NCBI GenBank assembly: GCA_018222605.1
Contig: JAAEZZ010000005.1
Location: 248,001 to 312,000 of the forward strand
Length of the DNA: 64,000 nt
Source of the DNA: Alphaproteobacteria bacterium
GTDB lineage: Bacteria > Pseudomonadota > Alphaproteobacteria > Caulobacterales > Hyphomonadaceae
Direction of reading: 5' to 3'
Shown here: piece after piece, positions 53,834 to 63,413 of the stretch
How the letters are laid out: each line of letters starts with the position of its first letter
How positions within the stretch are numbered: position 1 is the first letter of the stretch
Notes under the pieces: model-generated
What the model was told of the DNA's origin: nothing
Databases searched by the model: none
Seen by the model: the letters and a program-made list of their open reading frames with translations, nothing else
Made by a program: the position numbers and the translations under genes

Positions 53834-55137
53834 CAGACCATCTCCGCCGCACGTTTGGCATCGCGCGCATAGGTGAAGCCCGCCATGAACAGGAAGACGA
53901 CGCTCAGCGCATTGAAGCCCAGCATCAGCTCCAACGCAGACTTCAGGGGCGTCTCATTGCCCTGTGCGGCGAAATATTCGCTCAGATAGCCAACAATGCT
54001 CGGTCCCCCGCCAATGCCGATAAAGGTCAGGCAGAACAGCATGAAGGCAGAGGCAAAGGCTCTCATGCGCAGGCCGACGAGTTCCTGTGAGGCCGTGTAG
54101 GCGATACTGGCATAGATCAGCCCGATAAAGGCCGGCACGACATTCCAGGCATAGGCCATGTTCAGCGTATCGGCCTGAAGGAACATCCAGGCAAAGGGCA
54201 GGGCCAGCGCCGCGCAGACGGCGATCATCCAGGGGCGCCAGGCCAGATTATTTGCAGACAGCCGGTCGCAGACACGGCCCAGCACAATCGCGCCTACACT
54301 GCCCACACCGCCAATCAACAGACCCAGCGGAATGGCAATGTCACTCGGGCCCACCTGATAGGTGCGCTGCAAATGGCTGGGCGTCCAGGCAAGGAAAGCG
54401 TTTGCAGAGATACAGATCAGGCAGCAGCCCGCCAGCATCCAGAGAAAAGATGTCTGCCCTCCGATGAAGCGGATCGTCTCGCCGAGGGTGGAGGCTTCGC
54501 CTTCATCGCTGCGTTGTTCGATGGCACCGCGTTTCGGCTCGCGAATGGTCAGCCAGACAATGGCGGACAGGATGAGGCCCGGAATGCCCGCCACGAAAAA
54601 GGCCGTGCGCCATCCGAAATATTTGTAGACATAGCCGCCAATAGCAAAGCCTGCGAGCACGCCAAGGCCGATCCCTGCCGTGTAGATGCCCAGTGCAAAG
54701 GCGCGCTCTTTCGGGGCGTAGAGGTCAGAGATGATGGAGGTCGCGGGCGGTGTGCCGCCAGCCTCACCGACGCCGACGCCCATGCGCGCGATCAGCAATT
54801 GCCAGTAATTCTGAGCGATGCCGGAGAGCGCCGTCATGCCGGACCATAGAGCCAGCGCAATGGCCAGAATGTTCTTCCGGTTCCCCCGGTCGGCCCACAT
54901 CGCAATCGGAATGCCGAATGTTGCGTAGAAGGCGGCAAACACAAAACCGGTCAACAGGCCGATCCGTCCGTCAGATATGTCGAGATCTTCCTTGATCGGT
55001 TCGATCAGGATCAGGAGGATTTGCCGATCAATATGATTGAATGTGTAGACCAGCGTCAGCAGGCCCAGAACATAGGCGCGCGAGGCATTGCGGGATGACT
55101 GGAGGGCATGTGCCGGGGGGGTAATGTCCGCGCTCAT
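53833..55137 (-). CDS. MFS transporter (spinster-like)
   Basis: Inner-membrane major facilitator, about 434 aa, 12 spans. N-terminal features LVYTFNHIDRQILLILIEPIK, MWADRGNRKNILAIALALWSG region and GVGVGEAGGTPPATSIISD are typical of the spinster-like MFS group often found beside TonB receptors in sphingomonads and hyphomonads. ATG at 55137 with AAAGGA upstream is preferred over 55227. It lies 119 bp after a TonB receptor on the same strand, separated by a perfect hairpin. It probably moves the imported substrate across the inner membrane for the hydrolase encoded next. Confidence 0.92.
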   Translation of the reverse strand: MSADITPPAHALQSSRNASRAYVLGLLTLVYTFNHIDRQILLILIEPIKEDLDISDGRIGLLTGFVFAAFYATFGIPIAMWADRGNRKNILAIALALWSGMTALSGIAQNYWQLLIARMGVGVGEAGGTPPATSIISDLYAPKERAFALGIYTAGIGLGVLAGFAIGGYVYKYFGWRTAFFVAGIPGLILSAIVWLTIREPKRGAIEQRSDEGEASTLGETIRFIGGQTSFLWMLAGCCLICISANAFLAWTPSHLQRTYQVGPSDIAIPLGLLIGGVGSVGAIVLGRVCDRLSANNLAWRPWMIAVCAALALPFAWMFLQADTLNMAYAWNVVPAFIGLIYASIAYTASQELVGLRMRAFASAFMLFCLTFIGIGGGPSIVGYLSEYFAAQGNETPLKSALELMLGFNALSVVFLFMAGFTYARDAKRAAEMV

Positions 55138-55204
55138 CAGTTCAGATCCTTTGGAGCAGTCCGGAAGGCAGCGATGCCCTTGGGCAGCGCCAGCAGAAAG
55201 GGGT

Positions 55205-55238
55205 GACTGGCGGGCACGGGAGGACACACCCGCCAGTC
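55205..55238 (-). terminator. Perfect hairpin between TonB receptor and MFS gene
   Basis: GACTGGCGGG (55205-55214) and CCCGCCAGTC (55229-55238) form a perfect 10-bp stem with a 14-base loop, 19 bp after the receptor stop. Only a weak pyrimidine run (ACCCCTTTCT) follows on the minus strand, so partial termination or transcript processing is more likely than a full stop. Confidence 0.6.
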
Positions 55239-55256
55239 CTGAGTTCGACGGCTAGA

Positions 55257-57551
55257 TCAGAACTCGTATGAAATCGAGGCCGTCACGGTGCGCGGCGGGC
55301 CGTAGAAAGCGGAATAGGCGCTGTCTGCCCCCAGCTGACTTGGCGTGACGAAGTTATACGCGGCGACGCGGTATTCTTCGTCCGTCAAGTTGCGGCCATG
55401 GATGCCGAATTTCAGCTTCTCGGAGGGTGAAGTCCAGACAAGGCTCAGATCCAGCAGCGTGTAGGAATCCGGGTCCAGGGCCGGCCCGCCGAGCGGGAAG
55501 ACAGCATTCGTGCCCGGATCAAATCCTTCATTCGGCACGTTGAAGAGATAATACTCGTCACGATAGGAGGCTGATCCAGTAATGGACAGCGAGCCGAAGT
55601 CCGGTCCGAAATCCTTCATATAGTTCAGCGATAGCTGGCCCTGCAGTTCCGGCGTGTTCTGCGTCACGAACTGGTCTGCAATGTTCACGCCCGCCGAGAT
55701 GATCTCCTTGATTTCGGCATCGATGTAGCCAAGGTTGCCCATCAGGGTAAACTCGTCGCTGATAAACCAGCTGCCCTCAATCTCCAGACCCTTGTATTCG
55801 GATGAACCAGCGTTGAAGACAGAGGACACGAAGGTGTCATTCACGCCATCATTGTCGGAGTCCGCGCCGCTCTGCACTGTGATCTGCTGATCGGTATATT
55901 CGGCATAGAAGGCGGCTGTGTTCAGCTGCAGACGGTTGTCGAAGAAATTCCCTTTCAGGCCAATCTCATAACTGTCGACCTTTTCGGGCCCAAAGCCTTC
56001 TTGCGACAGGCCCAGCGGGTCAAGGTCCGCCCGGGCGCGCGGGTCAAAGCCACCAGCCTTGAAGCCCTGGGCATAGGTCGCATACAGATTGATGTCGTCA
56101 GTTGCCTTGTAGGAAACAGAGATGCGCGGGGTGAATTCCTCGTCCTCACGGTTCAGGCCGGTATAGCCGGTCTGGGTTGCCAGGAAGATAGAGGTCTGAT
56201 TATCCAGATCAAAGGATCCGGAGCCAAGACCCAGCCAGAGTTCACGCGTCACATCAGCCGTTGTTTCGTCCTTGGTGTAACGGCCGCCAAGTGACACGCT
56301 CCAGCGGTCTGTCAGGTCATAGGTGAAGTCTCCGTAGAGGGAGAAGTTCTCCTTGTCCTGCTTGCCGCCCTGGAACACTGTGACGCCCAGGCTGGAAAGC
56401 AGCAGGTCGAATGCGCCATCTGCGCTGCCGTCCAGATAGTAGATGCCCGCGACGCCGGAGAGGCGGTCGCCATTGTACAGCATCTGGAATTCCTGGCTGA
56501 ACTGGTCATCATTGTAATAGGCGGGAACGTCGAAGTCCGGTTGTGGCAGGGCGTCGAAGTCAATCGGCGTTACGGTGTGGCCTTCACGATACGCCGTGAT
56601 GGATTTCAGCGTGACAGCGTCATTGACGTCCCATTCCGCCGTCAGGGAGTAGCCTTCCGTCTCGACCGAGTTGTCGTCGCCTGCGCCGCCGCGCGTATCA
56701 TAAACATTGTCCGTAACCGGCAGGGTCCCATCGGCGCTCGGCAACAGGCGGTGGCCGTGCTTTGCGTTGGAATCATCCTGTGACTTGTCATAGGCAAAGC
56801 GCACGAAGAAATCGCTGGTTGGCTGCCATTCTGCGCTTACACGATAGGCCAGCACGTCCTTGTCGTAATGTTCTGCGCCGGTGAAGAGGTTCTTGCCATA
56901 GCCGTCGCGCTGATAGCTGGCGATGGCGCCGCCAATGGCGAACTGGTCACCGATCGGCGTTGAGCCGGAAACGATCGTGTCGAGCTGGCTGTAAGAGCCG
57001 AAATTCACTTTCGCCTTCAGTTCAGGCTCGTCACTCATTTTCTTGGTGACGTATTTGATCGCGCCGCCAATCGTGTTGCGGCCATAGAGAGTGCCTTGCG
57101 GTCCGCGCAAAACCTCGATGCGGTCAATGTCGAAGATGTCCAGGATCGCGCCTTGCGGGCGAGCGATATAGACGTCGTCCACATAGAGGCCAACGCCCGG
57201 TTCAAAGCCCCAGAGCGGGTCTTGTTGGCCGACGCCGCGAATGAAGGCGATCAGCGTAGAGTTCGAGCCGCGTGCCACTTCGATCGTGGCGTTCGGCGTG
57301 GAGCGCTGAATGGATGTGATGTCGACTGCGCCGGTGGCTTCCAGCTGAGCGGAGTCAAAGGCGGAAACCGACAGTGGCACGTCGATCAGGTCTTCTTCCC
57401 GGCGTTGCGCCGTAACCGTCACGCGCCCCAGCGTACGGGCTTCTTCCTGCTCGCCGGAATCGTCCTGCGCATGGGCCATATATTGCCCCGTGGTTAGAGC
57501 AATGGCGGAAACCAGGCCGAGCTTGAGTGTATTGAAGCGATGATGTCTCAA
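55257..57551 (-). CDS. TonB-dependent receptor
   Basis: Complete outer-membrane TonB-dependent receptor, about 764 aa. The signal peptide ends near AHAQ. Plug signatures: VTVTAQRREEDLIDVPLSV, FIRGVGQQDPLWG, VGLYVDDVYIARPQ and IEVLRGPQGTLYGRNTIGGAI. The barrel ends with YEF. TTG at 57551 is preferred because GGGAGG lies 5 bases upstream and leaves a basic n-region (RHHRF); GTG at 57578 would add nine residues. The RGPQGTLYGRNT type in this group usually handles organic compounds rather than siderophores, but the ligand is unknown. An AraC regulator gene precedes it and MFS and hydrolase genes follow. Confidence 0.95.
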   Translation of the reverse strand: MRHHRFNTLKLGLVSAIALTTGQYMAHAQDDSGEQEEARTLGRVTVTAQRREEDLIDVPLSVSAFDSAQLEATGAVDITSIQRSTPNATIEVARGSNSTLIAFIRGVGQQDPLWGFEPGVGLYVDDVYIARPQGAILDIFDIDRIEVLRGPQGTLYGRNTIGGAIKYVTKKMSDEPELKAKVNFGSYSQLDTIVSGSTPIGDQFAIGGAIASYQRDGYGKNLFTGAEHYDKDVLAYRVSAEWQPTSDFFVRFAYDKSQDDSNAKHGHRLLPSADGTLPVTDNVYDTRGGAGDDNSVETEGYSLTAEWDVNDAVTLKSITAYREGHTVTPIDFDALPQPDFDVPAYYNDDQFSQEFQMLYNGDRLSGVAGIYYLDGSADGAFDLLLSSLGVTVFQGGKQDKENFSLYGDFTYDLTDRWSVSLGGRYTKDETTADVTRELWLGLGSGSFDLDNQTSIFLATQTGYTGLNREDEEFTPRISVSYKATDDINLYATYAQGFKAGGFDPRARADLDPLGLSQEGFGPEKVDSYEIGLKGNFFDNRLQLNTAAFYAEYTDQQITVQSGADSDNDGVNDTFVSSVFNAGSSEYKGLEIEGSWFISDEFTLMGNLGYIDAEIKEIISAGVNIADQFVTQNTPELQGQLSLNYMKDFGPDFGSLSITGSASYRDEYYLFNVPNEGFDPGTNAVFPLGGPALDPDSYTLLDLSLVWTSPSEKLKFGIHGRNLTDEEYRVAAYNFVTPSQLGADSAYSAFYGPPRTVTASISYEF

Positions 57552-57672
57552 TTTATCCTCCCACGGATTTATGGCCACATATGTATGGCATTATGGGGGG
57601 AATATTGCGGGAAACTGCCCCGGCAGGCGATGACCCGACGGCTCAGGCGGAGTGAACATTTTCGCTCACGTG

Positions 57673-58734
57673 TTATTTCGCAGCAACAGGTTGGTCGCTC
57701 ATTTTCATAAAGGCGGCCGGGGAAAGGCCTCGCGATTTCTTGAAGGCGCGGTTGAAAGCGCGCACGTCGGAATAGCCGAGCTTTTCGGATACTTGGGCGA
57801 CGCTTTCCCCCTGCGCCAGCATTCGGCCCGCTCGCCGCGCACGGGATTCCTGCAGAATGTCACGAAAGCTCGTATTCTCTTCACTCAGGCGCCGTCGATA
57901 GGTGGCCACGCTGATGCCCAGCTGGCTCGCGGCGGCCTGTTGGGTTTCATAACCGTCGGCAATCAGGTCTTCGGTGCGGGCTGTGTAGGAGCGCGTATCG
58001 ACCGTGGGCGACAGCTCTTCCAGATACCGGATCACCCGGTCGAACAGGCCGTCCGTCGTCAGATCCACATCGCGGGCAGGGGTAATGGGCTCGCACGCGA
58101 CATCGATGTCATAAACCAGTTCGTAGGCAGAATGGCCGTAGCTGATCGGTACTTGCCAGAACCGCAAATGCTCCTTGCCGGCTTCCTGCCGGTCCCGTTT
58201 CAGAACTACCCGTTTTAGCGCGCGTCCGGCCGTGCCATTGGAAATGCTCTCCAGCAGACACTGCGTCTTGATCAGCAAAGCGTCGCCAATGAAGTGGGTC
58301 AGGGCACTGTCATCGCGGAAGCGGTAGGGGAAGCTCGCATCATCCACCACCAGGGTCAGCGTTGTCTCGTTCTGGCGGATATTGTTGTAATTGCCGCCAT
58401 GCATCATGTTGAAGTGGGAGGCCAGGCTGCGGATGGCGTCCATCAGCGTCACGGCAGAGCGCATCTGCGTCACCACGAACGGGCCGGTCTGGTAGAGCAA
58501 TTTGCGTTCGGAAAGCTGTGCAGTCAAATCATCCATCAGGCGCGCGATTTCGCGCTGGATGCGGTAATAGTCGACAATCCTGACCCGGGCTTCGGCCGTG
58601 CCTCTGCGCGCAGCCGCATCGATGCCCAGCCGGGCAAGAATGGCGTCAATGTCCACACCTGATTTTTCCGCCCAGGAAAGGATGGGCTCAATCTGGTGTA
58701 GCTCGAAATATGCCTGGTTCAGTTCCTGCGCCAT
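57673..58734 (-). CDS. AraC-family transcriptional regulator
   Basis: AraC-type regulator, about 353 aa. A large N-terminal domain of the arabinose-binding-like type found in OruR/ArgR-like regulators (ILSWAEKSGVDIDAILARLG onward) senses the effector. Two C-terminal helix-turn-helix units follow: AASQLGISVATYRRRLSEE and VAQVSEKLGYSDVRAFNRAFKKSRGLSPAAF (about residues 265-345). ATG at 58734 is used; the TTG two codons earlier is less likely. It lies 121 bp upstream of the TonB receptor on the same strand and is the natural candidate activator of that receptor/MFS/hydrolase unit. Confidence 0.92.
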   Translation of the reverse strand: MAQELNQAYFELHQIEPILSWAEKSGVDIDAILARLGIDAAARRGTAEARVRIVDYYRIQREIARLMDDLTAQLSERKLLYQTGPFVVTQMRSAVTLMDAIRSLASHFNMMHGGNYNNIRQNETTLTLVVDDASFPYRFRDDSALTHFIGDALLIKTQCLLESISNGTAGRALKRVVLKRDRQEAGKEHLRFWQVPISYGHSAYELVYDIDVACEPITPARDVDLTTDGLFDRVIRYLEELSPTVDTRSYTARTEDLIADGYETQQAAASQLGISVATYRRRLSEENTSFRDILQESRARRAGRMLAQGESVAQVSEKLGYSDVRAFNRAFKKSRGLSPAAFMKMSDQPVAAK

Positions 58735-58820
58735 GTCCAAATCATGCCGGGACGCGATTCTGACTATTCATCACGTCCGGCCAAAATCATTCGCCGCGCA
58801 GCCGGGTAAGTCCGATTACG

Positions 58821-59141
58821 TCAGCGATAGAAGTTACACAATGTGTTTACCAGAGCTTCGCCAATGCCGCCACTACAACGATAGTAGATGGTCTGGGCAT
58901 CCCGGCGGCTCTCCACTAGGCCTGCCGCGCGCAGCTTGGCCAGATGCTGCGAGACGGCCGATTGCGATTGCCCGGTCATCTCGGCCAGCTGGTTCACGGC
59001 CAGTTCCCCATCGCTAAGCGCGCACATGATCTTCAGCCGTGTATCGCTGGCCATGGCCTTCAGCACTTCAGAGGCTTCATGGATGCGCTCGGACATCAGC
59101 TCGAACGCATCAACACTTTTTATTTGGCGGCCTGCAGGCAT
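58821..59141 (-). CDS. ArsR-family repressor, BigR/SqrR/YgaV-like
   Basis: Winged-helix ArsR regulator, 106 aa. HTH: LAVNQLAEMTGQSQSAVSQHLAKLRAAGLVESRRDAQTIYY (split about residues 47-87). It has Cys40 in LKIMCALSDGEL, the position of the first redox cysteine of sulfide sensors SqrR/BigR, and Cys89 and Cys102. The usual second sensor cysteine at the end of the last helix is Arg106; Cys102 lies exactly one helical turn earlier. AGGAGGT precedes the ATG, which overlaps the RND stop by one base (TGATG). It is the last gene of the rhodanese, fusion protein, RND operon and probably represses it until reactive sulfur species form a disulfide (inference). Confidence 0.88.
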   Translation of the reverse strand: MPAGRQIKSVDAFELMSERIHEASEVLKAMASDTRLKIMCALSDGELAVNQLAEMTGQSQSAVSQHLAKLRAAGLVESRRDAQTIYYRCSGGIGEALVNTLCNFYR

Positions 59142-62100
59142 CAGCTGGGTACCTCCTGTGTATCAGGCTCTACAGCCCGCGGTATGTTTCTGTCAGCCGG
59201 AATCCAGTCCGGGCCCCTCAAGGCTATATAGATCGCAGGAATGACCAAAACAGTCAGAGCAGTTGAAGACGCAAGCCCGAACAGCAGTGAAATTGCCAGT
59301 CCCTGAAAGATCGGATCGCTCAGGATCACCGCTGCGCCGATCATGGCGGCCAGCGCCGTCAGAAGGATCGGCTTGAAGCGAATCGCGCCTGCATCCAGCA
59401 ACACATCCTTCAGCGGCGTGTGGTCGTCGGTCCGGTGGCGTACGAAGTCCACCAGCAGGATGGAGTTGCGCACAATAATCCCGGCGAGGGCGATAAAGCC
59501 GATCATGGAGGTTGCCGTAAATGGTGCCCCGAACAGCCAGTGACCTATCATGATGCCGATCAATGTCAGCGGCACAGGCGTTAGGATGATCAGTGGCACC
59601 CGGAAGGTTCCGAACTGGCCGACCACCAGAATATAGATGCCGAACAGCGCAACGCCGAAGGCCAGTCCCATGTCGCGGAAGGTGACATAGGTAATTTCCC
59701 ATTCGCCATCCCACAACAGTGTGGTTTCAGCTTCATTGTCAGGTTGGCCATACATGCGGATGGCGGGTTGTTTCAGGCCTGCCGCGGCCCAGTCATAGGC
59801 CTTAACCTTGTCCTGGATTTCGAACATGCCATAGATCGGGGCCTCATAGCGCCCGGCGAGTTCGCCCATCACCATGTCCGCGAAATAGCCGTCACGGCGG
59901 AAGATGACCGGGGATCCCATTTCTTCCGATACGTCTACCAGCGCACCCAGTTCCACAGGCGTTTGGCCTGTGCCGAGCGGACGGCGTGGTACCGGGATGG
60001 CGGCAAACTCCTGGGACCAGTTGCGTTCGGCCTTGGGCAGCTTCACTTGAATGTCCAGCGGATCACGGCCTTCACCGCGCGGAGAGACGCCCACAATCTG
60101 CCCGCCAAAGGCCAGCGCGATCGTGTCCAGAATGTCTTGCTGGGCGATGCCATAGTCTGCGGCGCTCGGCTCGTTGACGGAAACCGTCATGCGCGGGGCC
60201 GGGTCTCCAATGGAATCGTCCACATCGACGATGAAATCCGTTTCCTCGAAGAAGTCGCGGACAATGGCAGCCGTCTCGCGTCGTGCTTCCGGTGTCGGGC
60301 CATAGATCTCTGCCATCAGCGTCGCGATCACTGGGGGACCTGGCGGCACTTCAACCACTTTCACGCTAGCGCCTTCGGGCATTGGCACGGCCAGCAGGCG
60401 CTGACGCAGGTCCAGCGCGATGTCATGGCTCGCCCGTTTGCGGTGAGACTTCTCGGACAAATTCACCTGCAGGTCGCCCAGTTCCGGGCTGTTACGCATG
60501 AAATAGTGGCGTACCAGGCCGTTGAAATTGAACGGCGCAGCCGTGCCCGCATAGGCCTGCACGGATTCAACTTCCTGAACATCGCGCATCGCATCGGCCA
60601 GCGCGAACAGGGACCGTTCGGTGTCCTCAACCGTCGCGCCTTCCGGCAGGTCCACAACCACCTGGATTTCGGATTTGTTGTCGAACGGCAGCAGCTTGAC
60701 CGGCACCAGTTTGAAATAGAACAAGCTGAGCGATGACAGCGTCGCCACTCCGACAATGATCAGAAAGGTCCACGCATTGCGCTTGGAGGAGACGACCGGC
60801 GTCGCGATGCGGCGATAGAAACCGCCCAGGCGGCTTTCGCCATGCGCCGCGCCGTCTCCGCCCTCATCGCCATGTCCGGCCAGTTTGGCCCGTCCGGCAA
60901 TCTTCATGATCAGCCAGGGCGCAATGCCGACTGCGACAAAGAAAGAGAACACCATCGCCGCCGACGCATTGGCCGGGATCGGGGCCATATAGGGGCCCAT
61001 CAGTCCGGAGACGAACATCATCGGCAACAGGGCGGCGATCACGGTCATCGTGGCAATGATGGTCGGGTTGCCCACTTCGGAGACAGCATCAATGGCGGCC
61101 TGCATGCGTGGGCGTCCGTCACGCATCGCCCAGTGCCGGGCAATGTTCTCGATCATCACAATGGCATCGTCGACCAGGATACCGATGGAGAAGATCAGCG
61201 CGAACAGAGAGACGCGGTTGATCGTGTAGCCCATCATCAGCGACGCAAACAGCGTCAGCAGGATCGTCGTCGGGATCACGATCAGCGTCACCAGCGCCTC
61301 ACGCCAGCCAATCGCAAAGGCGATCAGCACAACGATGGAGATCGTCGCCAGCCCGAGATGGAACAACAGCTCATTGGCCTTGTGATTGGCCGTTTCGCCA
61401 TAATCGCGGGTGACGTCCACACGCACACCCTCCGGGATCAATTGCCCCTTCAGCGTGTCGACCCGCGCCAGAATGGCCTCGGCCACTTTCACGGCATTTG
61501 CGCCGGGCCGTTTGGCCAGCGCCAGCGTCACAGCGGGCCGCGCGACAAAGGCATCGTCGCCCGCATGATGTTCCAGCGTCCAGACTCGCGATTCCGTTTC
61601 GGCACCATCCACCGTCACCGTCGCGACATCGGACAGATAGACCGTACGTCCGTTCGCGCCGCTGATTTCCAGCTTCTCCAGTTTTGCCAGTGAGTCCATC
61701 CGGTCGCCGGCCTGCACCAGCAGCGAATTGCCATCCTGCCGCGCGGTTCCAACCGGCAGCGCCGAGGCGGCCTGTCCGACAGAGGCGACCAGCGTCTGCA
61801 GCGGCACGCCATAGGAGGCCAGCGCCTGAATGTCCGGCTCCACGCGCATCACCAGATCGCGTCCGCCGACCAGTGAGGTCAGACCGACATCCGGCACCTT
61901 GATCAATTCCTTCTGCAACTCATCCGCCAGCATGCGCAGGCTGGTGTCGTTCCAGACATCGCCGGTCCAGTCTTCAGGTGACAGGGTCAGCGTCACGATC
62001 GGCACGTCATTGATGCCCCGGCCTACGACCAGCGGCATCGGCACGCCGGGCGGGATGCGGTCCATATTCGCGCGGATCTTCTCATGGATGCGCAGGATCG

Positions 62101-62425
62101 CGTCATCCGCATCCGTGCCGACATCAAACCGGGCCGTGACCATCGCGCCATCATCCTGGCTCTGGGAGTAGACATGCTCCACATCCGGGATCGCCATGAC
62201 GATCTCTTCCAGCGGCTTGGACACCTGCTCCACCACATCCGGCGCCTGCAGACCCGGCGCTGAGACCATGATGTCCACCATCGGAACGGAGATTTGCGGT
62301 TCCTCCTCACGCGGAATGGTCAGCAGGGCGATCAGCCCCACCGCCAGCGCGGTCAGCAGGAAGAGCGGCGTCAGGGGCGAGCGGATTGTCGCGCGCGTGA
62401 TGGAGCCCGAAATGTCGGCTTTCAT
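59141..62425 (-). CDS. RND transporter permease of the sulfide-type operon
   Basis: RND-superfamily inner-membrane pump, 1094 aa, about 50 residues longer than the AcrB-like permeases elsewhere in the window. N-terminal TM1 with LFLLTALAVGLIALLTIPREEEPQI, TM4 GILVDDAIVMIENIARHW with both Asp residues, and the second-half IVRNSILLVDFVRH. The insertion around AGHGDEGGDGAAHGE (between TM6 and TM7) is His/Gly/Glu-rich. No outer-membrane factor is encoded nearby, so it must borrow one or work as a two-part system. Flanking rhodanese, ArsR sensor and a quinone-oxidoreductase-like gene suggest export linked to sulfide or persulfide stress; the cargo is unknown. Confidence 0.93.
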   Translation of the reverse strand: MKADISGSITRATIRSPLTPLFLLTALAVGLIALLTIPREEEPQISVPMVDIMVSAPGLQAPDVVEQVSKPLEEIVMAIPDVEHVYSQSQDDGAMVTARFDVGTDADDAILRIHEKIRANMDRIPPGVPMPLVVGRGINDVPIVTLTLSPEDWTGDVWNDTSLRMLADELQKELIKVPDVGLTSLVGGRDLVMRVEPDIQALASYGVPLQTLVASVGQAASALPVGTARQDGNSLLVQAGDRMDSLAKLEKLEISGANGRTVYLSDVATVTVDGAETESRVWTLEHHAGDDAFVARPAVTLALAKRPGANAVKVAEAILARVDTLKGQLIPEGVRVDVTRDYGETANHKANELLFHLGLATISIVVLIAFAIGWREALVTLIVIPTTILLTLFASLMMGYTINRVSLFALIFSIGILVDDAIVMIENIARHWAMRDGRPRMQAAIDAVSEVGNPTIIATMTVIAALLPMMFVSGLMGPYMAPIPANASAAMVFSFFVAVGIAPWLIMKIAGRAKLAGHGDEGGDGAAHGESRLGGFYRRIATPVVSSKRNAWTFLIIVGVATLSSLSLFYFKLVPVKLLPFDNKSEIQVVVDLPEGATVEDTERSLFALADAMRDVQEVESVQAYAGTAAPFNFNGLVRHYFMRNSPELGDLQVNLSEKSHRKRASHDIALDLRQRLLAVPMPEGASVKVVEVPPGPPVIATLMAEIYGPTPEARRETAAIVRDFFEETDFIVDVDDSIGDPAPRMTVSVNEPSAADYGIAQQDILDTIALAFGGQIVGVSPRGEGRDPLDIQVKLPKAERNWSQEFAAIPVPRRPLGTGQTPVELGALVDVSEEMGSPVIFRRDGYFADMVMGELAGRYEAPIYGMFEIQDKVKAYDWAAAGLKQPAIRMYGQPDNEAETTLLWDGEWEITYVTFRDMGLAFGVALFGIYILVVGQFGTFRVPLIILTPVPLTLIGIMIGHWLFGAPFTATSMIGFIALAGIIVRNSILLVDFVRHRTDDHTPLKDVLLDAGAIRFKPILLTALAAMIGAAVILSDPIFQGLAISLLFGLASSTALTVLVIPAIYIALRGPDWIPADRNIPRAVEPDTQEVPS

Positions 62426-62429
62426 CGGA

Positions 62430-63413
62430 TCACTCCGGTTTCTCGATACGGTCGCCGGGGCGAAGGCCGCTCAGGATTTCATATTGGCCGTCCGTGTCCG
62501 CCAGCGGCGCAGCCAGCGCGACGGGCGCCTCCACGAAACGGTCGCCGACCAGCACGCGGACAAAGTCCACGCCATAGCGGGTAGAGACATATTCCTTTGG
62601 CACACGGATCGCGCGACGCTCGCCCACAGGGGCCAGTACGTCCACGCGTTCGCCCACCAGCGCATTCAGGCCACCGACCACGGTCGCATCCGCGATCACC
62701 TCGCCATTGCGCAGTTCGGGATAGACTTTCACGATGGTCGCTGTCTGCAGGTCGCCGCCGCGTGCGGGCAGGCGCAGCGTCACGGTCTCGCCTTCTGCCA
62801 TCTGCGCAGCATGGCGCTCTGGCAGGGACAGGCGCACAATGCCGTCCAGCGTCGCAAAACTGGCGATCACTTCGCCGGGCGCCACGATGGAGCCTTCCAC
62901 GACATTTACTTCCGTGACGCGGGAATCTGCCGGCGCGCGGATCTGGCCCTCGGCCTGACGGGCAGACAGGGCACGGCGTTCCGATTGTGCCGAAGACAGG
63001 GTACGCTTCAGCACGTCCAGCCCGGTGCGCTGCTCATCCAGGCGCGCCTTCGGGAAAAAGCCTTCCTTGAACAGGGCTTCATTGCGGGCAAGGTCTTCTT
63101 CGGCCTGACGGATCTGGGCCTCAAGTCCCTGTATGCGAGAAGAAAGCGCCGCCAGTTGCGGGGCCAGTGTGCCATCGGTCACGACGGCAACCACCTGGCT
63201 GGCGGAGACGACATCGCCCTCATCAATGGTCAGGCGGCTAACCACGCCTTGGAGGCGGGAGCGCGCTGTAGCCGTGTCACCGGCTTCAATCCGGGCAACG
63301 ACCGGACGGTAATCCATCACGGTCGATGTCTCGACTTCCAGCGTCTGCGCCGCCGCCATGCCAGACAGCAGCGTCAAAGCCGTGGCGGTCAGGAATGCTT
63401 TAGTAACGGCCAT
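62430..63413 (-). CDS. RND membrane fusion protein of the sulfide-type operon
   Basis: Periplasmic adaptor, about 327 aa, with a Sec signal ending near AAA-Q (no lipobox, unlike the other two adaptors here). The lipoyl half LQGVVSRLTIDEGDVV, a coiled-coil hairpin (about 85-140) and the second half IRAPADSRVTEVNVVEGSIV are present, then a barrel domain. ATG at 63413 follows GGAAG and overlaps the rhodanese gene by 14 bp; an in-frame start at 63617 would lie deep inside that gene. Four bases separate it from the permease start, so the operon is tightly coupled. Confidence 0.93.
   Translation of the reverse strand: MAVTKAFLTATALTLLSGMAAAQTLEVETSTVMDYRPVVARIEAGDTATARSRLQGVVSRLTIDEGDVVSASQVVAVVTDGTLAPQLAALSSRIQGLEAQIRQAEEDLARNEALFKEGFFPKARLDEQRTGLDVLKRTLSSAQSERRALSARQAEGQIRAPADSRVTEVNVVEGSIVAPGEVIASFATLDGIVRLSLPERHAAQMAEGETVTLRLPARGGDLQTATIVKVYPELRNGEVIADATVVGGLNALVGERVDVLAPVGERRAIRVPKEYVSTRYGVDFVRVLVGDRFVEAPVALAAPLADTDGQYEILSGLRPGDRIEKPE

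Noticed and set aside
59744-61693. Two long + strand open frames (59744-60736 and 60842-61693) opposite the third RND permease
   Set aside because: Antisense to highly conserved permease sequence, no ribosome site or recognisable fold.
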